Shown here piece by piece: positions 24,493-36,393 of a DNA stretch of 64,000 nucleotides. The position numbers and the translations under genes are program-made. The notes beneath the pieces were generated by a model that made no database searches, was not told the origin of the DNA, and saw nothing but the letters and a program-made list of their open reading frames with translations. Positions within the stretch are counted from its first letter, which is position 1, and each line of letters starts with the position of its first letter. This DNA is from Nereocystis luetkeana (lineage: Eukaryota; Sar; Phaeophyceae; Laminariales; Laminariaceae): the NCBI GenBank assembly GCA_031213475.1, contig JARUPZ010000004.1, positions 1,785,501-1,849,500 on the forward strand, written 5' to 3'.

Positions 24493-24935
24493 TTAAGGAT
24501 GTGCCCCGAGTTTGATGAATTCTCGTACATATATTTCATGGCGAGGAGTTCGCTCCGGAGATTCCGGACGGAGTTTGGTAGTTCGACGTGACCGCGCACG
24601 CACGCGGTGCAGTGGGCAATCAATGCCTGTGACCAGTAACAAGTGGTTTGCGACTTCGATCCTCGGCGAAAACGCCTTGCCGTCCTTGACGTAGGGGTCG
24701 TTGCGAGCCAAACACTGGTTACGATGGTTGGTGTGTGTTCCTACTGCTGCAGGTTATACAGCAGTAGTATTACGGGGGGCCATAGTTAATAGGACCCAAT
24801 ATTGTCCTTAAAAATGGCTGAATACATAGTTTTTTTATGTATAGCATAGGTCCTATTAACTATGGTCCTCCGTAATAGTTCATGGCGAGGGATTCGGCCC
24901 GGAGATTGCTGACGAGATTAGATGCTTCGATCTTC
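24493..24935 (-). other. Duplicated short sequence flanking a MITE; possible old exon remnants
   Basis: On the minus strand 24600-24535 can be read NSVRNLRSELLAMKY and 24935-24881 NLVSNLRAESLAMNY, so the resemblance holds at the protein level. A 72-codon frame runs 24711-24493. No family is recognised and no splice sites are secure. It could be a decayed repeat-containing gene cut by the MITE at 24768-24877. Confidence 0.3.
24768..24877 (+). mobile_element. Foldback MITE copy 2
   Basis: TATTACGGGGGGCCATAG ... CTATGGTCCTCCGTAATA, core ATTGTCCTTAAAAATGGC. It lies between two diverged copies of a short sequence (24535-24600 and 24881-24935) and beside an AGCAGTAGTA run. Confidence 0.85.
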
Positions 24936-25774
24936 AACGCAGTTTTTTTTTTTTTAGTTGACGGCTCTTTTGTAGCTATTTACCTTCTTTAGCCAAGAAC
25001 ATATTATGCCATTGCTTTGCGAATTATTCATATCGTCGTGTAGAGGTGTCGAGGTCGAGTGGGTACCGCCAGCTCACAGGGGAGTGGCTGAATCGCTCCC
25101 TTTGCTCGAGCGATTATACTCAACATTCAAGCAGCCCCCCTCATTTGTTCATATAATTCTACTCTTAGGTACTGGTACATATTTAGTCCGTTGAATGGCA
25201 CTATCTACCTGTTGAGCAATTTCAGTCACGTTCCTGATACAGCTCAACGCGCAGTCCTTTTATTCCAAAACAAACAAACGGGTATCACATGGAATCATTG
25301 GCCTATTTAATAGTTTATGGTTTTTCCGATGTCTCCCACAAACAATTCAATTGACACTTCTTATGTACGATTTCAACATTTTGTGTGTGTCTGTGCGTTT
25401 CGCCAAATTCTTGTTTTTTTCCACTACAACAGCAGTACCTTTCAAAGTATCCCTCGATAAACAACGTGTCTGATCTGGATTATTCCCGTAGGCCATTCGG
25501 AAAGGTTAACACTAAATTAAAATACTTTCAATAATACGATACAAACACCAACACGCTCCGCACAATAGTACCACCGATGGTAGACTTTGGGAGTAAGTAA
25601 GAGACAGAACATATTCAGCAAGATAGAGGGGAGAACGTATAGCCTACACCACAAAACAGTATACGCGATACATAAACACATACACACCTGGTGCATTGTG
25701 TGCCGTGATGTCCTTAACGTTCAGATCTGCCATAAAAACGAAAGGACTGGCATGGACTTCATCCGTTCGTCGTT
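24936..25774. other. Head-to-head spacer between genes A and B, right part
   Basis: A poly-T run at 24942-24957, otherwise nothing recognisable up to the gene B upstream block. Confidence 0.45.
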
Positions 25775-25990
25775 GCCTCCGCGCGGCATACCGTACGCTC
25801 ATATATTTCAAAACCCGATTTTCTTCCGCTTCTTGGAAGCTTCTTAGGTACCCTTTGGCACGTCGTTTCCAAGTCGACGAGCTGAGCGAGTGCGTTTGAC
25901 GGAGCAACACAACACGCCCCTACTCTCTCACTTGCATCTTCTGCCCTCCTCTCCCTGACCAGCTTACCCCTCAGCTTGCCTCCCAGGTAA
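25775..25990 (+). promoter_or_regulatory. Conserved upstream block of gene B (promoter plus probable non-coding exon 1)
   Basis: Contains CATACCGTACGCTCATAT (25788-25805), CTTCTTGGAAG, CGCCCCTACTCTCTCACTT (25915-25933) and the donor CCCAG|GTAAGCC after 25986. The first bases of the presumed intron (GTAAGCC, then GGAAAAATTGAGAG) match those in A and C. A CAG acceptor ends at 26691, 75 nt above the chosen ATG. The orientation relative to the coding gene is the same in all copies. Confidence 0.55.
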
Positions 25991-26766
25991 GCCGACAGGA
26001 AAAATTGAGAGCCCTGCACTGTCGTTATAGAGACCCGGCGTCCCACCCTCGGTGTATACCCGGTATCACGTACCAGTAGTATTTATTTATCGTAAAGCTC
26101 TGTCACAGCTGTGTGTACGTAGAGAGCCTCCGGGTCGTACTGCAGAGAAAGAGCGCCATAATTATATGAGCTCTACCGAAACCTATGTCAACATTGTGTA
26201 GAGTGTGATGCCTGAGGTTCGAGTTGTCTGAGCAACAGTATTCGTGTCTGTTTATGTCTGTAGACCAACAATAGCTTCAACTATAGTACGTAGAGGAGTA
26301 GCAGATTAAAGACACTTACTTACAGAGCCGGGTCTAATGTTTTTTTGTCCTCGTTTTGTCTCAGGCGTCGTACGATAGCTCCGGACGAACAGACGCACGG
26401 CATTGGCCCAAGTGTGTTCATTAGCCCAAATAAATGTGGTTCGAGATCACCTGAACATCGTGGAGGGTAGCCAACCACGAAATGGGGGAAGAGAAACGGT
26501 ACACAGGCAGCCTATATGTCATGCGTACATCGGTCTATGGGGACTAACACCTGCCTGTGTTGTATGTGCATAGGAATAACTAGATATACTGATTGGTGGT
26601 ACGCACATCAATGTGTGCATTGCACTTGAGGTTCTGCCAACCAAGCGCAACTAACCATTGACACACTGTCAACTACTCCCAAAACTTGCAGAAACAACCG
26701 TGGTTTCCTTCCAAAACGAACAGGGACCGCGCGTGGACAAAAGCCAAGGGGCTGCTGTGCATCTCG

Positions 26767-29700
26767 ATGACGATGATCAAGACTTGGCTGGCGTATGCAC
26801 TGAGTGCGCTCGCCGCGGCCGTCGTGAGGGGTCAAGAATCATGCGTTCAGGTCAACATGACGGAGCTCTCGTCATGTCCGTGTGTCGATGCTACTTTGAC
26901 GTTTACTCTAGAAGGGCAGACGTCGGTAGCGGCCAATACGGTGAGTGAGCGGGTGTAGGCTTTTAAGCTTGATTGAGCAGTGGTACTTGCCGGCGACGCC
27001 CACCTACTCCTTCATAGATATATTCCTGACCAACCAGAACAACTTGGGTTCGGATGACGATGTACAAAAAAAACACAAATCTAATGGGTGACGGTCGAGA
27101 ATTCCAAGGTTGGCTGTGTCCTATACTGTACGTACAGCACCGTACCGGGGTGGTTCTCTGGGTGTTACCCGTACCGGGAACGCCTACTTGTTTTTTACGA
27201 CATGCGTACCCCTAACTGGAGGTTCTGTAGGTTATGTCAGACTATATGTTGCACTATCTATAATACCCGGTGTACGGGTATGATTTTGTAAAATAAGCGT
27301 TCGCCCAGTTACTGTACGTATTCGTAGTAAAGCCCAGTAGTGCCCGGGTATGTTACGCATTATGACGTCAAGCCTCACAGTAACACACACGTAACACAAA
27401 AAATACAGATAGAGATATAGACAACCAAGAAAAATGAAACCCCTCTCACACAAATAGGCAGTCTGCAGAAGAACCTGGTTTACTGCGAATCAGTATTCGT
27501 ACGTACGTATGTTTGGTTGGTGGGACTCGACAATCTGCGACTTGGTTGTGCCGTACCCGATAAAAAATGAAATTGCTGTAGTTTGAAATTTCAACTATAG
27601 CGTTCGGTTGCCTCTTCTTGTGGCTCTTGGTATTTTATTTATACAAATAAATCTACAAATTTTGATACCAGGTATTTGTTTTGTTGTGATCGGCACCGCC
27701 TTCTTTTTTGTTTTCCGTGGCTGCTTCGCTATCATCGCGGTTGAAGGGCTCTTCGCGAGCCTGCGAAATAAAATTAGTATAATTGATACGGAGTACCCTT
27801 GCAAGGCTTCGTTCTTGTACAACAAGAGCAATGCCTTCGTTCCGGCGTTAAACCAGTGACCGCGGAAGTCGTTTCCAGGATTTTGAACGGGTTCTTACCG
27901 TGGCAACTGTGTGGAAAGCATCAACAACAACAGAATTCTGAAGCAAACACAACAAAAAATGAGCGACAATGGAATTTATGGAGCATGTAATGTGTTTTAG
28001 AATGATGGGGTGCTCAGTTCTTAGAGTATACCAACCCCATTACACCAAAAATTGTTTTCTGTATTTTTTCACCAGTTAATTTGTCGATTGTTCGCCCCAT
28101 TGAGGCGTGCATTAACCTGGTTTCTACCCGCACCTGGAATTCATCTGAGCTGTACATCACCCAGACTCGCACCGGCGTTTCCTAACCCTAACCTTGACCC
28201 TGGGAAAGTTTGGGGTGACTCTTCGATCAAAGCGTGCTATTTGTTCGGGGTGTGTAGGTTTTCGTTTTAGATTGGTCTACACATTCGAATGTTTCTGTAC
28301 TCAACGGATTCGCTACAAAACCTTGCAGCTACTATGTACTATGTCATAGCGAGCAAACTGGCTACAAGCGTCCTGCTGTAGTTGTTGCGGTATACTCCCT
28401 GAAGGTGTTGCAGTAGGGTCAACAAAGGTCCAGCGCCAGACATGGTGCTCGGATTCGTGCTAGTCAGGTGACCCACCGTTCTACGACATAATTAATTATC
28501 AGAACAGTACCACAGCAGTAGTAGTACACAACATATATATGAACAGATCGAGGGTGACTTACTCCATCTACTAGTCAACTACAGTAGTGTTGCGATCCAC
28601 CACCGCGGTGATCCTCACGTCACGGATGTCCGTGTGATCCACTTGGTATGGCGACCCAGTCTATTCAAATGCATATCGATCGAAGGTACACCTACCAAAA
28701 CTGGCAGCCCAATGATTGCAACATGACCGTTTGCTTCTACCCTGGAAGGTGAACCTCGCCGTCGTCCTCGATGGGTCCGGCAGCATCAATGCGGCCGATT
28801 TCGAGCTGGAGCAGGACTTCGCTATGGATGCCGTCAACGCCTTTGCTGACAGAAACTTGTTCGAAAACGGGGGAACAGCATCCTACGTGCAGTTCTCAAG
28901 CTCTTTGATCTCGTCCGGCATGTTCGACAACGCCCAAGACTTTAACGACTTCTCCGATTCCGACGTCCAATCTGGGCTAGGCACGACCACGTCCATCGGT
29001 ATTAACGAAGGCACCCGGTTGCTAGGCATTAACCCTGCAAGCGCCTCGTTCATGATCGTGATCACCGACGGCCAAAGCAGCAGCCTCGCCGCCACCACAG
29101 CAGCAGCAGACGCAGCAAGGGCTGAGGGCATAATCGTGTTCGCGGTAGGAGTAGGTGAGTGTACGGTATCACAAGGCCGCACATAGGTGTTGATCAAGTA
29201 TATATATATATATATACGTGGTTGTCGCGATCGCTTTTCTTCACCGGCCCGTACTAAATCTCGATTTCGTTAACCATGCACTCGGCAACTGTGCAAGTCA
29301 ATGAATCAACTTGACCAGCGCATATCACACAAGAATCGAAATCTTGAAAAACAATCCCAAGGGAACCGCTTTCCTCGTTTCATATCCCTGCTATAATTCA
29401 TATCGAGCCTACATAGAGCAGACCTACAATTGTTCCTGCACCACTGGCAGAAGCAGCCACTGATTTCCGAAATTTCTTTGATGCCTTCAATACTTTCCTT
29501 TTACCCCCGTCTGCAGGCAGTGGAATTGGCGCTGCTGAACTTCTCGCGATCGGAGGTGACGCTGTCAATGTCTTCCAAGTCGCAGAATTCGACCTGCTCG
29601 ACGGTAAGCCGACTTTTCAAACAAACGGTGACCAGCCGCATCGTTCTTCAAATTCCGGACAAGAATCTCCAGTAATTTTGATTGTACGTCTTGGATGAAA

Positions 29701-32666
29701 GATGCCGTACTATATAGGCGCGTATTCTATGACACAACTGCAGCACAAGCTACAGTATGGAGTGGCCACTTCCTACTACTACTGTGCATGTTTTATGTCC
29801 CTTCACTCGCAGGTGTGGGTACCTGGCATACAGACGTACGTGTTAAACGATACCTGATGATCAGCGATGTCAGGAGACGCGTCAGGCCACGAAACAATGT
29901 GCGCTGTCAAGGGTGTAGGGTCGAGTGTTCCACATCAAACCCTAGCAGTTCGGTCGCAGTCAAGGCATGCCAAGGCGGAATTACTGTCTGTCAAGGGGTG
30001 AAAGTGCTGTCTCCTGACATATTTGCTGATGACAGACTCTGCTGGATGGTGTACCTGTATGAACGCGCTTGTTTGGCCGCTCCGGGAAAAACGTGTAAAC
30101 ATAATGCGCATGGGTAGCTTCTGCGACTGTTCTTAGCCGCGGGCTGAACTAGCTTTCGGCCGCGATCGTTGTGGGGTTTTGATGCCGTACCGTTACGGTA
30201 CGTACGCGCTGCACTTGGTGCCAGTTTAAGCCGCAGATTCTCAGGCTGTTCGGGTAGGTCCGGGTTGCGCTGATGCTCATAGGTGAAGCTGCCTGGCTGG
30301 AGCTTAAGAGGTAGACCGGGATGATAGGCGTTTAGAACGCCGAAGGTCTATTCTATAATGGCAAACATTGAAAGGGTCGAAGTAGACACGAGATCAAGAT
30401 ATTACCACACTCCCTTGGCGATACGGCTAGATACAGCATACGGGATGGCTGTACCGAGCCACCCACAGCTACGTCGACGACCAACCGAATGCCCCCTGTT
30501 CGTAGCGTAACTCGATCATCCGGACGACGCGCGGTACCGAGCAGCAACTACATTATTCTACCGACCTGGCAATTGTACCACGATCTTCGTACGTGTACAT
30601 ATTGCATAGTGTAGATTGGAATGTTGTTGTACTGCAGTGCCTGCTGTACAAGTACTCAAGCATCACCTCAATCATCCCTCCTTGCCTTTGTCTGTAAACG
30701 TTGGCCTCGACGGTTGTCCGTCCGCTGAAGAATGACCTCTACGCTCTCTGGTTCGTCGTATGTTTGGGCCCATGTTTCGTCGTACAGTCGCTACTACTGT
30801 AGACTCGTCATCAGCCCTAAGCTACTGTTTGTAACCGATGCATGAAATATTAGGTCCAATCTGCACGTCGTGTCACGATGTATTCCCAGTCATGTGGAGT
30901 CAGCGTATCTGGCTACCGTATACCTGGCACGGGATACATCGTTTACTCGCCCAAGATCTGTATTTATCGAGGCATCCAGTCATGAGCATTAGCGGGGAGT
31001 GCAGTGTAGCGTGGGAGTCAACACCCACCGCATGGCTACGGAACATTACTCCACACTATGCAATTTGTGCATAGCTACAACTACCTGCACATGTATCCGC
31101 GTTTCCCAATCGCTACGATGAGAGCATGCATGCAAGAAGGGACAAAATCTGGCAACTCCCCATTAGGATAAAGTACTCTGTACTTGAGTATTCTTACATG
31201 CAGATGAAAACGATCCCGTGGTCATAGTCCAGATTTTCCCCTCCTCCCCATGCCTGCACCATTCCTACCATTCACCATATTCAGCGGCCTTGGAAAGCAT
31301 CCTCTCGTCAAGCGGAGGCATAGTCATACCTTGCCCGTCAACCGGCGCCACGGTGACCATCGAGTTCAGCGTACTGGTCGACTCTACCTCCTCCGGGTCC
31401 ATTTCAGGAAGCACCGTCACTTTTTCCGCGGCTGACCTTGAGTCCACCCCCACGGAGTTCGATGTCCTGCTAGACGTCTGCGGCGAGGTCCCCGGTGGCA
31501 GCGTGGTTGTATCTGCGGACTACACCGACGACCAGGGCAACACTCCCGACCTGTCCGCTCTGACCGGCTTGGTGGTCGGCAACGACTTCTGTCCCGCTCC
31601 TACCCCGGCGCCCACCCCGGCGCCCACTTCGGCGCCCACCCTGGCGCCAACCCCGGCTCCCACTCCAGCCCCAACACAGGCCCCCACCCCAGCTCCCACC
31701 CTAGCTCCCACCCCAGCTCCCACCCCAGCCCCCACACTGTCGCCCACCCCAGCACCTACTCCCAGCCCGACCAAGAAGAACAAGAGGCGCCCCAAGCGTG
31801 GCAAGCGCCTGAAGAAAGGAAAGGCAAAGCACTCCACGTACCTCGGTTGCTACGTAGACGACTCGCAGCACACACCTATGAATGGTCCCATGTCTAGTTC
31901 CGGCGACATGACGACGCAGGTGAGAAATCAAAGTACACTTTGACTGTCAGTCAGTGTGGCCGCACAGCGTTGGTGCTGCGTCACGGTGAACGTGAGCGTG
32001 AGACCAATCCAAAACAACGGACACAGATGTGGCGAAGAAAGAGCAGACAACGACAGGTGTAACACCGCTGTGATTCAACTGCACCTCTTGCCTACGCCAT
32101 TTTTCCTCAGATGTGCGCCGACAGCTGCAATTCATCGGGCTGGGAGTACTTCGCCACGGCATACGGTTCAGGTGCTTTATGTAGTTTGGAACCGCTGCCC
32201 TCCAGTCGATCGTATATTGGACTACACGAGTGGATGAGAAATACCGTCGGAACATACATGATAAAACTACGATAAGCTGCACTAGTCTGTGCTTAGTTGA
32301 AAATTGTGAAGGGTGCCCTCGGTCCTCCTTGGAATGCGACAAGTGATAAAGGGGTCAGAGTAGGACGGACGTTGCTGAAACAAATATCTCCGCGCGAGTC
32401 ATTAGCAAGAAGAATGTATTTATTAGGAGATCGACCGACTCTGTTCAGACGCACGTCTATCTGCTCCGTTGCTGCTTGACCCAAACACACCTCTGCTACG
32501 ATGGCCCCGATGGTACTTGATCTCGTTTCCAGAATGCCACTGCGGTAGCTCCGAGCCTACTAAGAAGGGCGGCGTGTGCGACTACAAGTGCGCTGGGAAA
32601 CGTTCCAGGGCGTGCGGAGGAGTCGGCTGCATGAGCATCTACAGATACGACAAATACAGGGGCTAG
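26767..32666 (+). CDS. Gene B: secreted vWA - long PT-linker - WSC protein, six exons, 498 aa
   Basis: Exons 26767-26940, 28749-29154, 29517-29603, 31285-31919, 32111-32171, 32533-32666 (TAG stop); total 1497 nt, in frame throughout. The start gives [20 protein letters not shown], a good signal peptide; the ATG at 26773 is an alternative. vWA about residues 59-222 with MIDAS D66-x-S68-x-S70, Thr in NEGTRLL and Asp in VITDG; exon 3 supplies the last strand and helix ([20 protein letters not shown]). Beta-rich domain 223-325, then fifteen 4-residue PT units (326-385), a basic stretch, and WSC from about 407. The WSC Cys pattern is canonical plus one extra Cys in [10 protein letters not shown]. 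Exon 4 is 120 nt longer than in A and C, which equals ten extra PT units relative to A. Introns 4 and the 3' flank (CACACAACAGTAAC) still align with gene A, so A and B are a fairly recent inverted duplication. Confidence 0.9.
26941..28748 (+). other. Intron 1 of gene B
   Basis: 1808 nt. It holds a short CCTAACCCTAACC telomere-like tract at 28181-28195 and several GGTACC/CCCGGGTA-type short palindromes (27130-27350). No supported gene. Confidence 0.65.
29604..31284 (+). other. Intron 3 of gene B
   Basis: 1681 nt, donor ACG|GTAAGCC, acceptor ATTCAG. It has a 140-codon open frame at 29695-30117 with no recognisable domain; I treat it as non-coding. The preceding intron 2 holds a (TA)n run at 29199-29217. 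Confidence 0.6.
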
Positions 32667-34817
32667 TGAGAGCCCAGCGCATTTCGCCAGCGACTGTTAA
32701 ACTCTCCCGGAATCAACGCTTCACACAACAGTAACAGTATGGCCTGCTGTGGTATATTTCTGGTTTTATCCGACGGTGGTAGCGAACGTGCGATCGGCGA
32801 CTAGGTCCATTGGCAACAAGAAGACCCATCTTTGCGGTCAGAGTCACCTAGGCTACAAGTAGCCATCAGGTGCCAAAAATGTTTCGACGGGCATATCGTT
32901 TACCTCTGTGGTTAGATGTCATGGTTGTGTTCCCGGGTCACGCCATTCGAACGAACACGCGCAGGGGCGTAGGATCAATCAACGTTTTCCATTTGAACAG
33001 TGTAGAAAGCACGCGGTGAACGCCAACTGGTTCGAGCTTCAGGCGAGCTTCGTAGTCGTACATGACGAAAGCAGTGGACATGAAATATAAGGCATTCTTT
33101 TTTTACTATTCGTCTGCGGACTGCACAGACGACAGCTTGTGGGGTGTATTTGGAATGCCTACCATCACGGTTTCATATCCCTTGGCCGTGTACATCGTAT
33201 CATTTGGGAGAGGAGCGGCCCGGAGGGGGAGTGGGGGTGCTGTAAAGAAGGCGCGTTATGTGCGGCCGAGCAGAGCTAGCATCTTGCGTTTGCTTGAGGT
33301 AAGCATCCGAAGTTACCTCCAGCTGGAAAAAAATCCCGTGAAAACAGCATTATATGTTCTAATGAACAGTATGTGGTACCCGGTAAATATATGTGCCCGG
33401 CTATGACGGCTCCGCCGTTTTTTTAGGCACCAGTAGTCGGAGGACCACATTGATATATCTTGTGTGAGGCGGGCCTCGCGGACTCAATAACTCCATGACA
33501 TGGCATCCAGATGATGATGACTCTTTTACACGTGCCACGGCTCGAGATGACGCCGTTCGAAATTAGTTCCAGATGATAAGACCAGCCCAGCGTATCCCTG
33601 TTTCGAGAGAAAACATTAAGCGCACCGGCGTCTTGATGTGTACCAGGTCTAAAGCAGAGAACCATGCTGTCGTCTTCTATGTAGCGACTTTATATATATA
33701 CAATTAAATGAGGTTAGTCATGCACGGCTACTAGCGACGCAAGTGTGTGGAGTGCCTACAACAAAATATGTAACTTGCCCCACGATGGCATGCCCTATGG
33801 ACGGGGGAGGCTCGATAAATCAGAGGCTCCAATGTCATGTGTCCGCACCGAGAAAACCGACTGGCGAGTGACTGCAGTGCCGCCGAAGTACCTTCGAGCA
33901 TTCAATGAAACCGATACATGAGAGTTTAAAGAAAGATGACTGGTCGAGTGTGGTCTTCCAGGGCAAACCGGGAGTAGAGCCACCGTCACGAAATAAATGC
34001 TGTGTGCGGACAATGCAGGCACGACACGACAAGCTATCGTGAGAATCGGCGTTATTCGAGCAAAACCTTGTTCAGTAAATCAAAGGTTCACCAAGCGTTA
34101 TTATTGTGTCCGAGGGATCATACGTTACTTGTCTATTAATAGGATAAACCACGGGCTGTCTTCGCTCCCTATATAACCATTACTGGTATCATGCAGACAA
34201 TGGAAATGTGGGAGAACGATAAAAGCTACACCAGACTCTCATCAAACCCTCTTCAGGTACACGGATACTCATTTAAATTTTGACGATATATATACCAGTC
34301 TATATTATGGGTCTCGCAATGGCAGCACCGAAAGAACCAAGACAAACATTCACCGACCGTTATTTGAACGAAGTCCCGAGTGAAAAATCATTACTCGTTG
34401 CACCATTCGGTTTTTGGTTTCGCTTGACTAGAGTGGCATTCTATATACTACGGTTTGAGTGACAATTCAACGAGATATTTTCCAAGACATCTCACAAACT
34501 CGGAAAACAAAACTGTGTACCAGTACGAAGTTCGTTCGAATAATTCTTCAGCGACATTGAAGACGGACATTTTACACCAATCAAGTTGTAATGTGGTTGT
34601 CGTGTCATTAATAGGCTACCTATACCGCCAGATACCTCTTTCGTTTCTGCATTTTTGTTTTTAGTTGTGGTGTTGATGTTATACCAACCAAGCTCTGCAG
34701 TGACGTGATTGTTGCACATAGGCTACACGACGCACGCGCAGTTTGTGTTTCGTGCACATACATATACATAGTTTGATGGCGCTACTGAACAACCATGTTT
34801 CCCCCCCAATAAATCAC
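32667..34817. other. Downstream flank of gene B; no supported gene
   Basis: The first ~100 bp align with the gene A flank. A purine-rich GGAGGGGGAGTGGGGG stretch is at about 33221-33238. Nothing else recognised. Confidence 0.45.
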
Positions 34818-34926
34818 TATTACGGGGGGCCATAGTTAATGGGACTAAATATTGTTAGTAAAAATGGTTAAATATATAGTTTTTTATGTGTACCGTAGGT
34901 CCTATTAACTATGGTCCCCTGTAATA
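34818..34926 (+). mobile_element. Foldback MITE copy 3
   Basis: TATTACGGGGGGCCATAG ... CTATGGTCCCCTGTAATA with core ATTGTTAGTAAAAATGG. TA on both flanks. Confidence 0.85.
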
Positions 34927-35216
34927 GCGGTATATATTGTAGTGCCCCATTTCAACCCAATTTTATATTCGAAACCAACTCGTATCCTGATCCTCGAGTC
35001 CATCCCTACCGTTGTTCTGGGGTGTATTGTACTTTCGAGACCATATTGTTGTTTCGTGAGATTTGTGGGTGTTTCATGCTGAGTTTTTTAGTTCAAATTG
35101 TGGCCGTTTTTTTGTTTTGAGGATACCACTTAGACGAAAACAATTTTTTTTTTTTAAACTGCAGTTTCAACTGTTGCTCCGGGCATCATTGGATCAATAC
35201 CGGTGGTGGAGAATTG

Positions 35217-35476
35217 TCTTAGGGTCATTCTTATCGATCGGAGAGTTTAAAAAAAAAATATTTTCGACATTTTTTTCGCGCAATTTTTCAAACTTCCATA
35301 TTTTCCTGTTTTTTTTTCCCAAATATAGGAATGTTAACGAACTTGATATTTTTGGTTCTGGAGAATTTCACGAATAGTGACAGAACGCCTCCGTATATTG
35401 ATACATATCTCCAATTATTTCCAAAAATTGGAAATTAATTATGGAAAAAACGCTCTCCGATAAGAATGAACCTTAG
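35217..35476. mobile_element. Second foldback/TIR element, about 260 bp
   Basis: Terminal inverted repeats TTAGGGTCATTCTTATCG with GGAGAG (35219-35247) and CTCTCCGATAAGAATGAACC (about 35453-35474). T-rich core. The right half (GAATTTCACGAATAGTGACA to TTTCCAAAAATTGGAAA) recurs at 54283-54362. Confidence 0.6.
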
Positions 35477-36117
35477 TTATCTCAATGCAACAATCAACAG
35501 GTCCTAAAGAAGGCCGATGTCATCCTCAATTAATAATATCTACGCATGGTTTGGGCTGTCACACATGAGCGCGTCAGCGAGCTTCAGATCTAGAACCATA
35601 AACGCAAACCAGGGTCGTTCCTCCTTCAATTTTCCCATCTATCTGTTGTTGTTCTAGTTCGATGGAGTAAGGTCATGTATAAACCGAAACAATTTCCTAA
35701 ACTGTGTTTTCTACGTCAATTCAAGTGTTTTATAGACACAAAGTCCGACCGAGCCGGATTCGGGTTTTTTAGAGTGCCTGTGTCTCTGCTATACTGAGAG
35801 GTATCTCGAAAAAAAACTTTTTCCCTCCAGGGAAGTCGTTCAAGAGTTTGTACGATGCTGTCACTTCCAGACAACAATAATACCTGGAAGAGTTTTTCAC
35901 GTAAACATCGACGTTTTATCGAAATGATTGGCATGTATGTGTGTCGGACAAATTGCGACCGAAACTGATTTGGAGGAAGTTGAGGTATATCGGCCATCAT
36001 ATGACTATACTGGAGAGACGACGAACGGAGTTGGGTGGCTCTCGCAAATACTGATGGGATTATTGAAATGGTGGGACCGATTCCCCTCTTTTTCAGAGGT
36101 CACACACGCCTGGAAAG

Positions 36118-36393
36118 ATGCTAGAAACCCCACGTCCAGATAGATATAGAATCAGGTTGCCGCAAGAAATGGTCCCACAGGCCAGTTTTCAATGTAGAGC
36201 GACGTTTTATGTTCATCGTGATGAACATTTCGGGGACGGGGCAGCGCAGGCGATCAGGGTTTTGAAACGTGAGTGTGTGTTTTTAGACCAACAAGGTTTG
36301 CTCACGTGTGTGTGTGAAATCCATACTTCGACTATATACGGACCGGACCCTCAACCCGGAATAATTCGCACACAAACATATATTATGATATAA
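36118..36393 (+). CDS. Unidentified ATG-started frame, 91 codons
   Basis: Contains CRATFYVHRDEHFGDGAAQA and RECVFLDQQGLLTCVCEI. Composition is protein-like, but there is no recognisable domain, no partner exon and no repeat of it in the window. A TATA-like CTATAAATACACG lies 120 bp downstream (36513-36525), which does not help this frame. Kept only as a candidate. Confidence 0.18.
   Translation: MLETPRPDRYRIRLPQEMVPQASFQCRATFYVHRDEHFGDGAAQAIRVLKRECVFLDQQGLLTCVCEIHTSTIYGPDPQPGIIRTQTYIMI

Noticed and set aside
31520-31837. Gly/Val/Ala-rich minus frame opposite the PT linker of gene B
   Set aside because: It is the reverse complement of the PAPT repeat, not an independent gene.
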